Source of the DNA: an uncultured Prevotella sp.
GTDB lineage: Bacteria; Bacteroidota; Bacteroidia; Bacteroidales; Bacteroidaceae
Length of the DNA: 40,384 bases
NCBI GenBank assembly: GCA_900551985.1
Contig: URYG01000002.1
Location: 1-40,384 of the forward strand
Direction: 5' to 3'
Below are positions 15,192 to 23,682 of the stretch, piece by piece (within the stretch, counting starts at the first letter, position 1; the number at the start of each line of letters is the position of its first letter). Position numbers and translations under genes: made by a program. The notes below the pieces were generated by a model. The model was given only the letters and a program-made list of their open reading frames with translations, was not told the DNA's origin and did not search any database.

Positions 15192-16580
15192 ATGAAAAAG
15201 ATATTTAGAAACCTGATGATGCTTCTCTGCGCACTCACCGCTCTGGTGAGTTGCGACGAGAGTGGCGACAAGATATATCTGGATGGCTTCAAGGCATCCG
15301 ATCTGATGGCATCTGCCAGCGATGTGGTGCTGTCTATTGACAATACGAAGGACATCGTCCTCTCGATGGCTTGGCAGAATCCTACCTTGCTTTCGGGCGA
15401 CGAGACCAAGCCTGCGGGCAACGGTGTGTTGAAAACCTATCTGCAGGCATCTCCTTCAGAGAGCTTTGCTGCGGTAAAGGAGTATTCCGTAACCGATCTC
15501 TCCAAGGCTTTCACCGGTGCTGACCTCAACACCCTTGCCAAGGATCTGGGAACAACTCCGGGTCAGAGTGCGCCTCTCTATTTCCGCATCAAGAGTCAGA
15601 TGGGCAACAATCTCGATGCTGCTTACAGCAATGTGTGCCAGGTGAATGTTACACCTTATATTATACACATGGACAAGATGACCATCTGGAATGCGGATAA
15701 GAGCAAGGTGCTCACCTATCTCTATTCTCCAAATGAGGATGGTATCTACGCAGGATATATGAATGCTTCTTCCTGGCTCAACTTCTGGGGTAAGGAGAAT
15801 GATGGAACCATTTGGGGTAACGTAGGTCAGGATGGCCATGTTTACGAAATGGATAATACGGAGTCAGCATGGAACTTCTGGTTCCCTGGTCAGACTGGTA
15901 TTTATTACACTGTGGTAGATACAAAGGCTAAGGAATTCAAGCCAACCTACATCAAGGCGATGCAGTTGAATGGTGAGGAGATGACCTATGATGCTCCTAA
16001 CTACGCCTGGACCAAGGTGATTACAACCACAGCTGATAATACACCAGTCAGTATTGTTGCTACTGGTGCAGAGTACAGCAAGGCTACAGCTACAGACGAT
16101 GCTGCAGCCGTAGTCAAGACAATGAACTACACTCTTGCCGATGGCAAGATGACAGATGCCGCTGCTGCTGGCAGCGTGAACATCGCCAAGGCGGGTACTT
16201 ATACCATCACCGTCAAGGTAGGAGAGAACAGCGACCTGACTTACTCTATCGAGTCTGGCAACCAGACAGCTCCAGAGCCAGAGGCAAGCAATACCCTCTG
16301 TATGTTCAGCAAGGATGGCAACACCCTTCTTGCCGTGATGAACAAGGTGAGCGATGGCGTTTATACCTGCAAGTACAAGCCAACATCCTGGGAGAACTTC
16401 CGCTTCATCTACGTTGGCGAGAACAAGGACGACAAGCAGACCTGGTATGGTGCCGATGGCGAGCAGTTCAAGTTAACTTCTGGCGATGGCGCCTGGGATA
16501 TCTGGTTTGGTGATGAAAATGGCGAAACTGAGTTTACGGTTACAGCCGATCTCAACACTATGACATGGAAGTATGAATAG
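15192..16580 (+). CDS. SusE/SusF-like surface glycan-binding lipoprotein
   Basis: A 462-aa lipoprotein (lipobox LVSC, Cys21; mature start CDESGDK). An N-terminal Ig-like SusE domain (about residues 25-155, including DIVLSMAWQNP) is followed by two SusF/SusE-type binding modules, one beginning near MTIWNADKSKVLTYLY and one near NTLCMFSKDGNTLLAVM. These hold exposed Trp residues (WLNFWG, WENFRF, WDIWFG), typical of starch- or glycan-binding surfaces. It probably holds galactan at the cell surface for GH53. ATG 15192 was chosen because it gives a clean signal peptide; the nine residues upstream of it are polar. It is followed by a strong hairpin that may reduce read-through to GH53. Confidence 0.85.
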   Translation: MKKIFRNLMMLLCALTALVSCDESGDKIYLDGFKASDLMASASDVVLSIDNTKDIVLSMAWQNPTLLSGDETKPAGNGVLKTYLQASPSESFAAVKEYSVTDLSKAFTGADLNTLAKDLGTTPGQSAPLYFRIKSQMGNNLDAAYSNVCQVNVTPYIIHMDKMTIWNADKSKVLTYLYSPNEDGIYAGYMNASSWLNFWGKENDGTIWGNVGQDGHVYEMDNTESAWNFWFPGQTGIYYTVVDTKAKEFKPTYIKAMQLNGEEMTYDAPNYAWTKVITTTADNTPVSIVATGAEYSKATATDDAAAVVKTMNYTLADGKMTDAAAAGSVNIAKAGTYTITVKVGENSDLTYSIESGNQTAPEPEASNTLCMFSKDGNTLLAVMNKVSDGVYTCKYKPTSWENFRFIYVGENKDDKQTWYGADGEQFKLTSGDGAWDIWFGDENGETEFTVTADLNTMTWKYE

Positions 16581-16584
16581 CTTA

Positions 16585-16622
16585 ATGAATATTCTGCGCA
16601 ATCGGTTGCGCAGAATATTCAT
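16585..16622. terminator. 17-bp perfect hairpin after the susE-like gene
   Basis: ATGAATATTCTGCGCAA (16585-16601), loop TCGG, and the exact complement (16606-16622). No T tract follows, so it may be a Rho-assisted terminator or an mRNA-stabilising stem rather than an intrinsic terminator. Confidence 0.6.
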
Positions 16623-16640
16623 CATGAGTAAGTTTCCTTA

Positions 16641-16672
16641 TTGTAAACGAATCATTTATTTGATTATCTTTG
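16641..16672 (+). promoter_or_regulatory. Internal promoter in front of GH53
   Basis: TTG at 16641-16643, 21 bp, then TATCTTTG at 16665-16672, 32 bases before the GH53 ATG. It would allow GH53-GH2 expression separate from the SusCDE genes. Confidence 0.6.
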
Positions 16673-16704
16673 CATTAAAATAATAACTTAAAGACAGAAT
16701 AACA

Positions 16705-17781
16705 ATGAAGAATATTTTAGGAAAAGCCATATTGCTGGCTTCTGCTCTTCTTTTCTCTATCACAGGAACAAGTTGCAGCAGCGATGATGCTCCAGTTCCT
16801 GAGCAGAAAAAGGAATACGATATGAGTGGCTTCGCCAAGGGAGCCGATGTAAGTTGGATTACAGAGATGGAGCAGAACGGAAAGAAGTTCTACAACGCTA
16901 ATGGTAAGGCTACTGAGTGCATGGCGCTTCTCCGCGACCTCGGCATGAACTCCATCCGCCTTCGTGTATGGGTAAACCCAGAGGATGGATGGAACGGAAA
17001 GAATGATGTGGTGGCAAAGGCATGGAGAGCTCAGCAGCTCGGTATGCGACTGATGATAGACTTCCACTATTCTGATACCTGGGCTGATCCTTCCAAGCAG
17101 GGCGTTCCTGCAGCCTGGAAGAACTATGATTTCGAGCAGATGAAGCAGGCGGTTGCCGATCATACCAAGGATGTTCTCAATGCCTTGAAGGCAAGAGGCG
17201 TCAATGTAGAGTGGGTACAGGTAGGTAACGAGACCACCGACGGAATGCTCTGGAATGATGAGGATGGCGATGCTGCCCTGAAGGTGACAGGCCGTGCCTC
17301 TAAGAACATGGCGAACTTTGCCGCTTACATCAATGCCGGTTATGATGCAGTCAAGGCGATTTATCCGGAGGCAAAGGTGATTGTGCACCTCGACAAGGGA
17401 AACAACCTGAGCCAATATACCTGGATGTTTGACGGTTTGAAACAGAATGGAGCCAAGTGGGATGTCATCGGTATGTCGCTCTATCCAGATTGGATTACCG
17501 ACAAGACCTGGGAGCAGGTTTCTGATGACTGCCTCAGCAACATCAAGACCCTTTCCGGCAAATACAACTGCGATGTCATCATCTCAGAGATCGGTATGGT
17601 GTGGAATTCAGAAAATGCCGCTCCATTCCTCAAGAAGATGGTGGATGGCTGCAAGGCTATCTCTACCTGCGAGGGCGTGTTCTACTGGGAGCCTGAGTGC
17701 AACAGTGGCTGGAACGGCTACGACAAGGGAGCCTTCGACAACAGTGGCAAGCCAACTGCAGCACTCGATGCCTTCAAGTAA
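16705..17781 (+). CDS. GH53 endo-beta-1,4-galactanase, lipoprotein
   Basis: A 358-aa arabinogalactan endo-beta-1,4-galactanase that cleaves the galactan side chains of pectin. It carries a lipobox (TGTSC, Cys24) and an acidic CSSDDAP start that favours surface display. Family GH53 (clan A barrel) features are FAKGADVSWITEME, the IRLRVWVNP strand, DFHYSDTWADPSKQ, the acid/base in VGNE (Glu176) and the nucleophile in ISEIG (Glu295). The length is near that of single-domain GH53 enzymes. It lies behind its own promoter and 88 bp before the GH2 start. Endo-cleavage at the surface would feed SusCD, with GH2 finishing the chain. Confidence 0.94.
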   Translation: MKNILGKAILLASALLFSITGTSCSSDDAPVPEQKKEYDMSGFAKGADVSWITEMEQNGKKFYNANGKATECMALLRDLGMNSIRLRVWVNPEDGWNGKNDVVAKAWRAQQLGMRLMIDFHYSDTWADPSKQGVPAAWKNYDFEQMKQAVADHTKDVLNALKARGVNVEWVQVGNETTDGMLWNDEDGDAALKVTGRASKNMANFAAYINAGYDAVKAIYPEAKVIVHLDKGNNLSQYTWMFDGLKQNGAKWDVIGMSLYPDWITDKTWEQVSDDCLSNIKTLSGKYNCDVIISEIGMVWNSENAAPFLKKMVDGCKAISTCEGVFYWEPECNSGWNGYDKGAFDNSGKPTAALDAFK

Positions 17782-17799
17782 TTAGGTAAGTTAGCTTTC

Positions 17800-17829
17800 T
17801 TTGCTTCCTATGGGAGCGATAGAAGCGAA
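17800..17829. other. Intercistronic hairpin between GH53 and GH2
   Basis: TTTGCTTC (17800-17807) pairs with GAAGCGAA (17822-17829) with one G-U pair and can be extended by TAT/ATA around a bulge. No T tract; possibly a processing or stability element. Confidence 0.4.
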
Positions 17830-17869
17830 TTTTAAAATGGAATATGATACTAACTTAGAAGAAAAAGAT

Positions 17870-20329
17870 ATGATCAAGAGAAGCATTACTTTCGTGTCTC
17901 TCGCCCTGGCTCTTTCTACCATGTGCCAGGCGCAGAGTAGAAAAGTCATCAATTTGCCATCGTGGGATTTCTCCCGCGATGGCAAAGCGTGGTCTCAGGT
18001 AGCCGTGCCTCACGACTGGGCTATCTCGGGTCCTTTCGATAAGAAATGGGACCTGCAGATGGTGGCTATCGAGCAGAATGGCGAAAAGGAGAAGACCGAG
18101 AAGTCGGGACGCTCTGGAGCTCTCCCTTGGATAGGAGAGGGTATGTATAAGATGAATCTTCAGTTGCCGAAGGGCTACAAGCGTGCCGTCCTCGTATTTG
18201 ACGGTGCGATGAGTCAGCCTGTGGTGAGCGTGAATGGCAAGGAGGCAGGCAAGTGGGCTTACGGCTACAATGCCTTCCGCATCGACATCACCCCTTACGT
18301 GCAGTTTGGCGGCAAGAAGAATCTCGTAGAGGTTCATCTCAACAATGTAGAGGAAAGCAGCCGATGGTATCCGGGTGGCGGTCTTTACCGTCCGGTTTCC
18401 GTGGAACTTTACGGCAACGAGAACTTCTCTACCTGGGATACCTTCGTGCGTACCCTGAAGGCTGACAAGCAGGAGGCAGAAGTAGAAGTGAATGCTCTCT
18501 TGGAAGGAAAGATAGGAAAGTCGGGCAAGACTGTCATCGCTTTGCTCGATGAGGCTGGTACCAAGGTTGCCGAGCAGACCATCTCTGGCTCAACCCCAGC
18601 CATCAAGACTACCCTGAAGGTAGCGAATCCTCAACTCTGGTCGCCGGAATCTCCTTACCTCTATCAGGTGAAGTTAACCCGATATGAAGGAAAGAAGGTG
18701 GCTGATGTCCAGACCCTGAAGACCGGTATCCGTACCATCACAGTTTCAAAGAATTATGGCTTCCAGCTCAATGGCGTCACCCGCAAGATCAAGGGTGTCT
18801 GCCTGCACCACGACCTCGGTCCGTTGGGAGCTGCAGAGAACAAGGCGGCACTCATCCGCCAGATCAAGACAATGAAACAGATGGGCTGCGACGCCATCCG
18901 AACAGCCCACAACATGCCTTCTACCATGCAGATGGAAATCTGCGATTCACTCGGTATGATGGTAATGGCAGAGAGCTTCGATATGTGGATCTATCCTAAG
19001 TGCAAGAATGGCTACGCCAAGTTCTTCAGGGAGTGGAGCGACAGGGACATCACCAATCTGGTGAAGCATCACCGCAACCATCCTAGCATCATCATGTGGA
19101 GCATCGGCAACGAGATTCCTGAGCAGTGGAGCAAGGAGGGGACGGAAATTGCGAAGCATCTGCAGGATCTCTGTCATCAGTACGACCCATCCCGTCCTGT
19201 AACCCAGGGTATGGATAGGGCTGAGGATGCCCTGAAGAGTGGATTTGCCCAGGTGATGGACGTTCCGGGCTTCAACTATCGCGTACATAAATATTATAAG
19301 AATATCGAGCAGTTGCCTCAGGGCTTCCTTCTGGGTTCCGAGACGGCATCTACCGTCAGCTCCCGAGGCGTGTATAAGTTCCCTGTCGAGGTGCGTGCCA
19401 GCAACAACAATCCATACGCCGATGGCCAGTGCTCCAGCTATGACACGGAGTATTGCTCCTGGAGTAATCTTCCGGATGATGACTGGAAGATGCAGGATGA
19501 CTACAGTTGGGTAATCGGAGAGTTCGTGTGGACGGGCTATGACTATCTGGGCGAGCCGACTCCATACGATACCTACTGGCCAAGCCGCAGCAGTTACTTT
19601 GGTATCTGCGACCTTGCCGGACTTCCAAAGGATAGGTATTATATGTATCGTGCCCGCTGGAACGAGCATCAGCACACCACCCATCTTCTTCCTCACTGGA
19701 ACTGGAAGGGTAGAGAAGGACAGGTTACCCCTGTATATTGCTACACCGATGGTGTAGAAGGCGAGCTTTTCGTAAACGGCAAGAGCCAGGGCAGAGTTCG
19801 CAAGGACAAGTCAAGCCGCCTCGACCGCTATCGCCTCCGCTGGAACAATGTGAAGTATGAACCAGGCGAGATTCGCGTGGTTACCTACAATCAGTATGGC
19901 GACAAGGTAGGAGAGGACGTGAAGCGTACAGCCGGAGAACCAGCGCAGATGAAGTTCAGCGTGGAGACTCCAGGCCATGAGCCTATCGCCTGCATGGTAG
20001 AAGGCTGTACCGATGAGCACAACGTGCTGCTGAATGCCGATGGCAACGACCTTGCCTTCATCACCGTGAGCCTCCTGGATAAGGATGGCAACGAGTGTCC
20101 GCTCGCCGATGATGAACTTACCTTCGAGGTAAAGGGTGCCGGAACCTTCAAGGCAGCATGCAATGGTGATGCTACTTCGCTCGATTCCTTCACTCAGCCA
20201 CACATGCGACTCTTCTCTGGCAAACTCGTTATTGTTGTTCAGAGCAAGGCACAGAAGGGCGACATCATCCTCACCGTAAAGGATGGCAAGCGCAATATGG
20301 AAAAGTCGCTTACGCTGCAGGCAATATAA
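17870..20329 (+). CDS. GH2 beta-galactosidase, secreted
   Basis: An 819-aa glycoside hydrolase family 2 enzyme that removes terminal beta-galactose from the oligosaccharides made by GH53. The signal peptide (MIKRSITFVSLALALSTMCQ) lacks a lipobox, so a periplasmic enzyme is expected. Order of domains: N-terminal jelly roll (about 25-190, VPHDWAISGPF, ESSRWYPGGGLYRPV), Ig-like domain, TIM barrel with acid/base in WSIGNE (Glu415) and nucleophile in GEFVWTGYDYLGEPTPY (Glu551), and C-terminal Ig-like domains. ATG 17870 follows an AGAAGAAAAAG stretch; longer frames to 17801 add a charged, non-signal extension. The sequence-diverse GH2 family also contains glucuronidases, but GEFVWTG..YLGEPTP is the galactosidase form. 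Confidence 0.92.
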   Translation: MIKRSITFVSLALALSTMCQAQSRKVINLPSWDFSRDGKAWSQVAVPHDWAISGPFDKKWDLQMVAIEQNGEKEKTEKSGRSGALPWIGEGMYKMNLQLPKGYKRAVLVFDGAMSQPVVSVNGKEAGKWAYGYNAFRIDITPYVQFGGKKNLVEVHLNNVEESSRWYPGGGLYRPVSVELYGNENFSTWDTFVRTLKADKQEAEVEVNALLEGKIGKSGKTVIALLDEAGTKVAEQTISGSTPAIKTTLKVANPQLWSPESPYLYQVKLTRYEGKKVADVQTLKTGIRTITVSKNYGFQLNGVTRKIKGVCLHHDLGPLGAAENKAALIRQIKTMKQMGCDAIRTAHNMPSTMQMEICDSLGMMVMAESFDMWIYPKCKNGYAKFFREWSDRDITNLVKHHRNHPSIIMWSIGNEIPEQWSKEGTEIAKHLQDLCHQYDPSRPVTQGMDRAEDALKSGFAQVMDVPGFNYRVHKYYKNIEQLPQGFLLGSETASTVSSRGVYKFPVEVRASNNNPYADGQCSSYDTEYCSWSNLPDDDWKMQDDYSWVIGEFVWTGYDYLGEPTPYDTYWPSRSSYFGICDLAGLPKDRYYMYRARWNEHQHTTHLLPHWNWKGREGQVTPVYCYTDGVEGELFVNGKSQGRVRKDKSSRLDRYRLRWNNVKYEPGEIRVVTYNQYGDKVGEDVKRTAGEPAQMKFSVETPGHEPIACMVEGCTDEHNVLLNADGNDLAFITVSLLDKDGNECPLADDELTFEVKGAGTFKAACNGDATSLDSFTQPHMRLFSGKLVIVVQSKAQKGDIILTVKDGKRNMEKSLTLQAI

Positions 20330-20355
20330 TACAAACTTATTAATGATAATTATAG

Positions 20356-20393
20356 ATTCCCCTAGGAGAAGAAGTTCTTGCTCCTAGGGGAAT
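20356..20393 (+). terminator. Hairpin at the end of the galactan operon
   Basis: ATTCCCCTAGGAG (20356-20368) and its complement (20381-20393) form a perfect 13-bp stem with a 12-nt loop, 26 bases after the GH2 stop. The sequence after it is only moderately T-rich. Confidence 0.6.
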
Positions 20394-20398
20394 TCTTC

Positions 20399-20482
20399 GT
20401 TCAGCGACGTTGAATGTGTGTTCAGCACTGTTGAATGTGTGTTCAGCACTGTTGAACATACGTTCAGCAGTATTGAACGGAG
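20399..20482. repeat. Array 1: four 21-bp imperfectly palindromic tandem repeats
   Basis: Units at 20399-20419, 20420-20440, 20441-20461 and 20462-20482 share TTCAGCACTGTTGAA, itself a near-palindrome (TTCA...TGAA). The period is exactly 21 bp, two helical turns. The first six bases (GTTCAG) and TTGAA are conserved in all units. It lies within the 338-bp gene-free gap before the regulator gene. Confidence 0.9.
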
Positions 20483-20500
20483 ATTTCTTCTAATGGTAGC

Positions 20501-20610
20501 AACAAATTCTCCCTATTCTTTCAACAACTTCTCCCTATCATTTGAACAACTTCTCCCTGTCCTTTCAACAACTTCACTCTATACTTTTAACAACTTCTCC
20601 TTGTTCTATT
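20501..20610. repeat. Array 2: five 22-bp tandem repeats
   Basis: Five contiguous units (20501, 20523, 20545, 20567, 20589) are built on AACAACTTCTCCCTAT plus a pyrimidine-rich hexamer such as TCTTTC. The reverse complement contains TGTTGAA, the core of array 1. Array 2 ends 20 bp before the -33 box of the regulator gene. Confidence 0.9.
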
Positions 20611-20630
20611 GTTATTTTTCTCTAATAATA

Positions 20631-20662
20631 TTTGGCATTGTCGTGAATAATGTGTATTTTTG
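20631..20662 (+). promoter_or_regulatory. Promoter of the sensor/AraC regulator gene
   Basis: TTTG at 20631-20634, 20 bp, then TATTTTTG at 20655-20662. The ATG at 20668 is only five bases beyond the -7 box, which predicts a leaderless or nearly leaderless message. Confidence 0.7.
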
Positions 20663-20667
20663 CAGCT

Positions 20668-23568
20668 ATGAACAAATCACTAACCGCTTTATCTAAAATA
20701 AGCATGGCGATAGCTATGCTTTTTATATCCATAGCGCTCCATGCGCAACGTTTCGTCAACACCACCCTGGATGGTGCTCAGGCTGTCTATGCCATTACCC
20801 AAGATACATCAGGAGTAGTCTGGCTGGGTACCGACAATGGTCTCTACAGTTATGATGGCTACCACGACTATCATCATTTTGCTTCCCATACCTTTAGTCA
20901 TGTCAGCATCAATGCGCTCGGCTTCGAGGGTAGCATGCTCTATCTGGCTACGGGCAATGGAATGCTGAAGTTTGATACGCAGAAGGGAATCTATGCTTCT
21001 GCGCCAGCGATGGAATCTGATGGAGGCAGGGACAGAAAAAAGGCGGCAAGGGCGTTGCGAGTGCTTGATATGAAGGGCAGGAAAGATGCCTTTGGCAACG
21101 ATGTATATGCTATCCTGCATACGCAGAAGGGACTTCTGGTGGGTTCTCTCGCCGGACTCCGTCTCAACCAGCGCCAGATTCTCCTGACTCCCGGAGCACA
21201 GCCGCTGGTGAATGCCCTGGCTTATGATGCCAAGCGCCACTGCTACTGGATAGGTACCGAGGGAGCCTTGTACTGCGCCGACCAGGCTTTGCAGAACTTC
21301 TCTAAGATTGCGGCACTGGATGGAAACTCCGTGAAGTGTCTGGACGAAGACCAGGATGGCAATCTCTATATCGGTACAGACAATGGTCTTTATCGCATGG
21401 CGATGAACAACAGTCTGGAGCACTTCGTTCACGACTCGCGCAATGAGGCAACCATCCCCAACAATATCGTATGGTCCTGTTATGTGGATAAGTGGCAGAA
21501 TGTGTGGATCGGTACCGATCACGGACTTTCCCGTTTATCTACCCATACCTTCTATCGCTTCACTTCGCTCGATAAGATTACCTTCTCGGGCGAGGGAAAC
21601 TGTCTGCATGCTATCCTTCAGACCCGCAGCGGCGACTGGTGGATGGGCGGAACCAACGGCTTGATTCACTATGCAGAGGGAGTGCGTGTGCAGGGTGCAG
21701 CTTCTGAATATCAGAATGTGGTATGGTATAAGCAGAACAATCCTTCGGCTCCTCTAGCTCACAACCGTGTGCGCAAGATTTATGAAGACAGGGAGGGCGA
21801 TGTGTGGATCTGTACAGACCACGGCATCAACCTCTATCAGAAGAGTACGGGAAAGTTGCTCAACTTCATTGTCTATGACAAGACCGGAAAGTATTCTACT
21901 GCCTGGGCTTACGATATCCTTCAGGATCGTGCAGGCAGAATGTGGATGGCATCTTATCAGGGTGGCGTCTTCGTGCTGGACAAGCAGCGCCTTCTGGCAG
22001 CCATCTCCCTGTCATCTGCAGCTACCGCCACCTGTGTGGCAGACCATCATTTCTCTGACAAGGGAAAGAATGCCCTCTCCGGTCTCCACATCGGACAGCT
22101 GGTGCTCGATTGTAAGGGAATGGTCTGGGCATCCTCTTATAATCATCTCGACCGTATCGATACCCGTACCCTTCGTATCTCCCATATCCCTGGCACTGAT
22201 GCCATCAATTATCTGATGACATCTGATAACGGCAATGTGTGGGTAGGATATAATTCCAGCGTGAAGTGCTTTATGGTGAACCTGCCGATGAAGGGCAAGG
22301 AGGTGGAAAGCAAGGAATGGAAGATTGGCGAGAAGGTGGTTTCCATGTGTGATGTAGAAAACAAGATCTGGGTGGTAGCAGGCAATGCGTGCAGCGTGCT
22401 GGATCCGGAGAACAACAGTTTCCGCTTCATCATTCCGATGGAGAATCCGAACAATATCTATTATTCCAAGCTGAACCACGAAGTGGTGATGGGTGGTAAC
22501 GATGGCTTCATCTCCATCCGTGCCGACCTTTCCATGCCGAAGGACGACAAGGCGCAGCTGCTCCTGGCGGGTATCGTGGTGAATGGCAGACAGACCCAGG
22601 ATGCCTTGCTCGACGAGAACATTGAGGGAACACCGGGTGTTTCGCCTGTGGGACTGAAGACGCTTGTACTGAAGCATGATGAGAACAACTTCACGCTCCA
22701 GCTGTCTGATTTGCCTTTTGCCGATCATCCTACTGCCGTCTATGCCTATCGCCTGGAGGGTAGCGACCACGAGTGGCACTATCTGGACAAGGGCAATCTT
22801 GACATCACTTACAATGGATTGTCGTATGGCGATTATCATCTCACCGTACATGTGGTGGATGGCGAGGGAAATATCGGAGATGAAGTTTATCAGCTCGAAA
22901 TCTCCGTTCTCCCTCCATGGTATCTCACCATCTGGTGCAAGCTGTTCTATCTTACCCTCCTGATTGTGGGTATCGCCTGGGTTATCAATGCCCATTTCGT
23001 AAGAAAGAAGTTGAAGGAGGCGAAAAAGCAGAAGGAGGAAATCCTGGAGCAGGTGCAGGCGCGTATGCAGTTCTACGCTAACCTTGCCGATGACCTGAAG
23101 AATGCTGCCGCTCACCAATCGTTCGAGGAAGTGAACCATCTGGTAGTTTCTAATCTCGACGTGAATGCTTCCGACAGCGAAACAGAGTCGGCAATGATTG
23201 TAAATTTCAATGGTCAGCAGACTACTCCGGCAGTTGAGATCGATGAGCTGGATAGGAAACTGCTCGACGAGATTAAGAAGACGATAGAAGAGAATATGGT
23301 GGATTCCGACTTCAACGTGTCGATGCTTCAGGAGAAGATGGGCATGGGAAACAAGCAGCTTTACCGAAAGCTGAAGGCGCTTACGGGTCAGACTCCGGTA
23401 GAATATATCCGTGATATGAGAATGCAGAAGGCGGCAAAATTATTGAAGGCAGGCAAGTTCAGCGTGTCGGAGGTAATGTACACCGTAGGCTTCTCTAACA
23501 GCAGCTATTTCTCGAAGTGCTTCTCCAAGGCGTTTGGGATGACTCCTACTGAGTTTATGCGCAGTTAG
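20668..23568 (+). CDS. Kinase-less HTCS-like sensor with AraC output domain
   Basis: A 966-aa membrane-anchored regulator, probably of the galactan locus. A signal peptide or anchor (residues 1-27) precedes a periplasmic region of two-component-regulator propeller repeats (VVWLGTDNGLYSYDG, NLYIGTDNGLYRM, NVWIGTDHGLSRLS, DVWICTDHGINLY) and a Y_Y_Y domain (about 670-748, YAYRLEGSDHEWHYL). One membrane helix follows (about 752-774), then only ~100 residues before the AraC-type HTH (about 876-966, VSMLQEKMGMGNKQLYRKLK and VSEVMYTVGFSNSSYFSKCF). Classical hybrid two-component systems are ~1300-1400 aa; the histidine kinase ATPase and receiver domains are missing. The segment QFYANLADDLKN (residues 801-812) resembles an H box with Asp808 where His is expected. 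Confidence 0.9.
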   Translation: MNKSLTALSKISMAIAMLFISIALHAQRFVNTTLDGAQAVYAITQDTSGVVWLGTDNGLYSYDGYHDYHHFASHTFSHVSINALGFEGSMLYLATGNGMLKFDTQKGIYASAPAMESDGGRDRKKAARALRVLDMKGRKDAFGNDVYAILHTQKGLLVGSLAGLRLNQRQILLTPGAQPLVNALAYDAKRHCYWIGTEGALYCADQALQNFSKIAALDGNSVKCLDEDQDGNLYIGTDNGLYRMAMNNSLEHFVHDSRNEATIPNNIVWSCYVDKWQNVWIGTDHGLSRLSTHTFYRFTSLDKITFSGEGNCLHAILQTRSGDWWMGGTNGLIHYAEGVRVQGAASEYQNVVWYKQNNPSAPLAHNRVRKIYEDREGDVWICTDHGINLYQKSTGKLLNFIVYDKTGKYSTAWAYDILQDRAGRMWMASYQGGVFVLDKQRLLAAISLSSAATATCVADHHFSDKGKNALSGLHIGQLVLDCKGMVWASSYNHLDRIDTRTLRISHIPGTDAINYLMTSDNGNVWVGYNSSVKCFMVNLPMKGKEVESKEWKIGEKVVSMCDVENKIWVVAGNACSVLDPENNSFRFIIPMENPNNIYYSKLNHEVVMGGNDGFISIRADLSMPKDDKAQLLLAGIVVNGRQTQDALLDENIEGTPGVSPVGLKTLVLKHDENNFTLQLSDLPFADHPTAVYAYRLEGSDHEWHYLDKGNLDITYNGLSYGDYHLTVHVVDGEGNIGDEVYQLEISVLPPWYLTIWCKLFYLTLLIVGIAWVINAHFVRKKLKEAKKQKEEILEQVQARMQFYANLADDLKNAAAHQSFEEVNHLVVSNLDVNASDSETESAMIVNFNGQQTTPAVEIDELDRKLLDEIKKTIEENMVDSDFNVSMLQEKMGMGNKQLYRKLKALTGQTPVEYIRDMRMQKAAKLLKAGKFSVSEVMYTVGFSNSSYFSKCFSKAFGMTPTEFMRS

Positions 23569-23579
23569 GAGTGAAAATG

Positions 23580-23626
23580 TTGCCTAAAATCATAACTTTA
23601 CAGAAAAATGTTATGATTTTAGGCAA
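23580..23626. terminator. 17-bp perfect hairpin after the regulator gene
   Basis: TTGCCTAAAATCATAAC (23580-23596) and its exact complement (23610-23626) enclose a 13-nt loop, 11 bp after the regulator stop codon. An AT-rich but not T-only stretch follows. Confidence 0.65.
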
Positions 23627-23651
23627 AATTCGTTATTTTATGTTTTAATTC

Positions 23652-23682
23652 TTGCTTAAGTTATTAAAAATTAGTAATTTTG
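23652..23682 (+). promoter_or_regulatory. Promoter of the second SusCD operon
   Basis: TTG at 23652-23654, 20 bp, then TAATTTTG at 23675-23682. The ATG is at 23849, giving a leader of about 160 nt that holds the small hairpin GTCCA/TGGAC (23703-23716) and GAGGT/ACCTC (23745-23766). No other promoter-like motif was seen before the remaining genes of the operon. Confidence 0.65.

Noticed and set aside
20399..20610. CRISPR array
   Set aside because: The units are contiguous without unique spacers and no cas gene is near.
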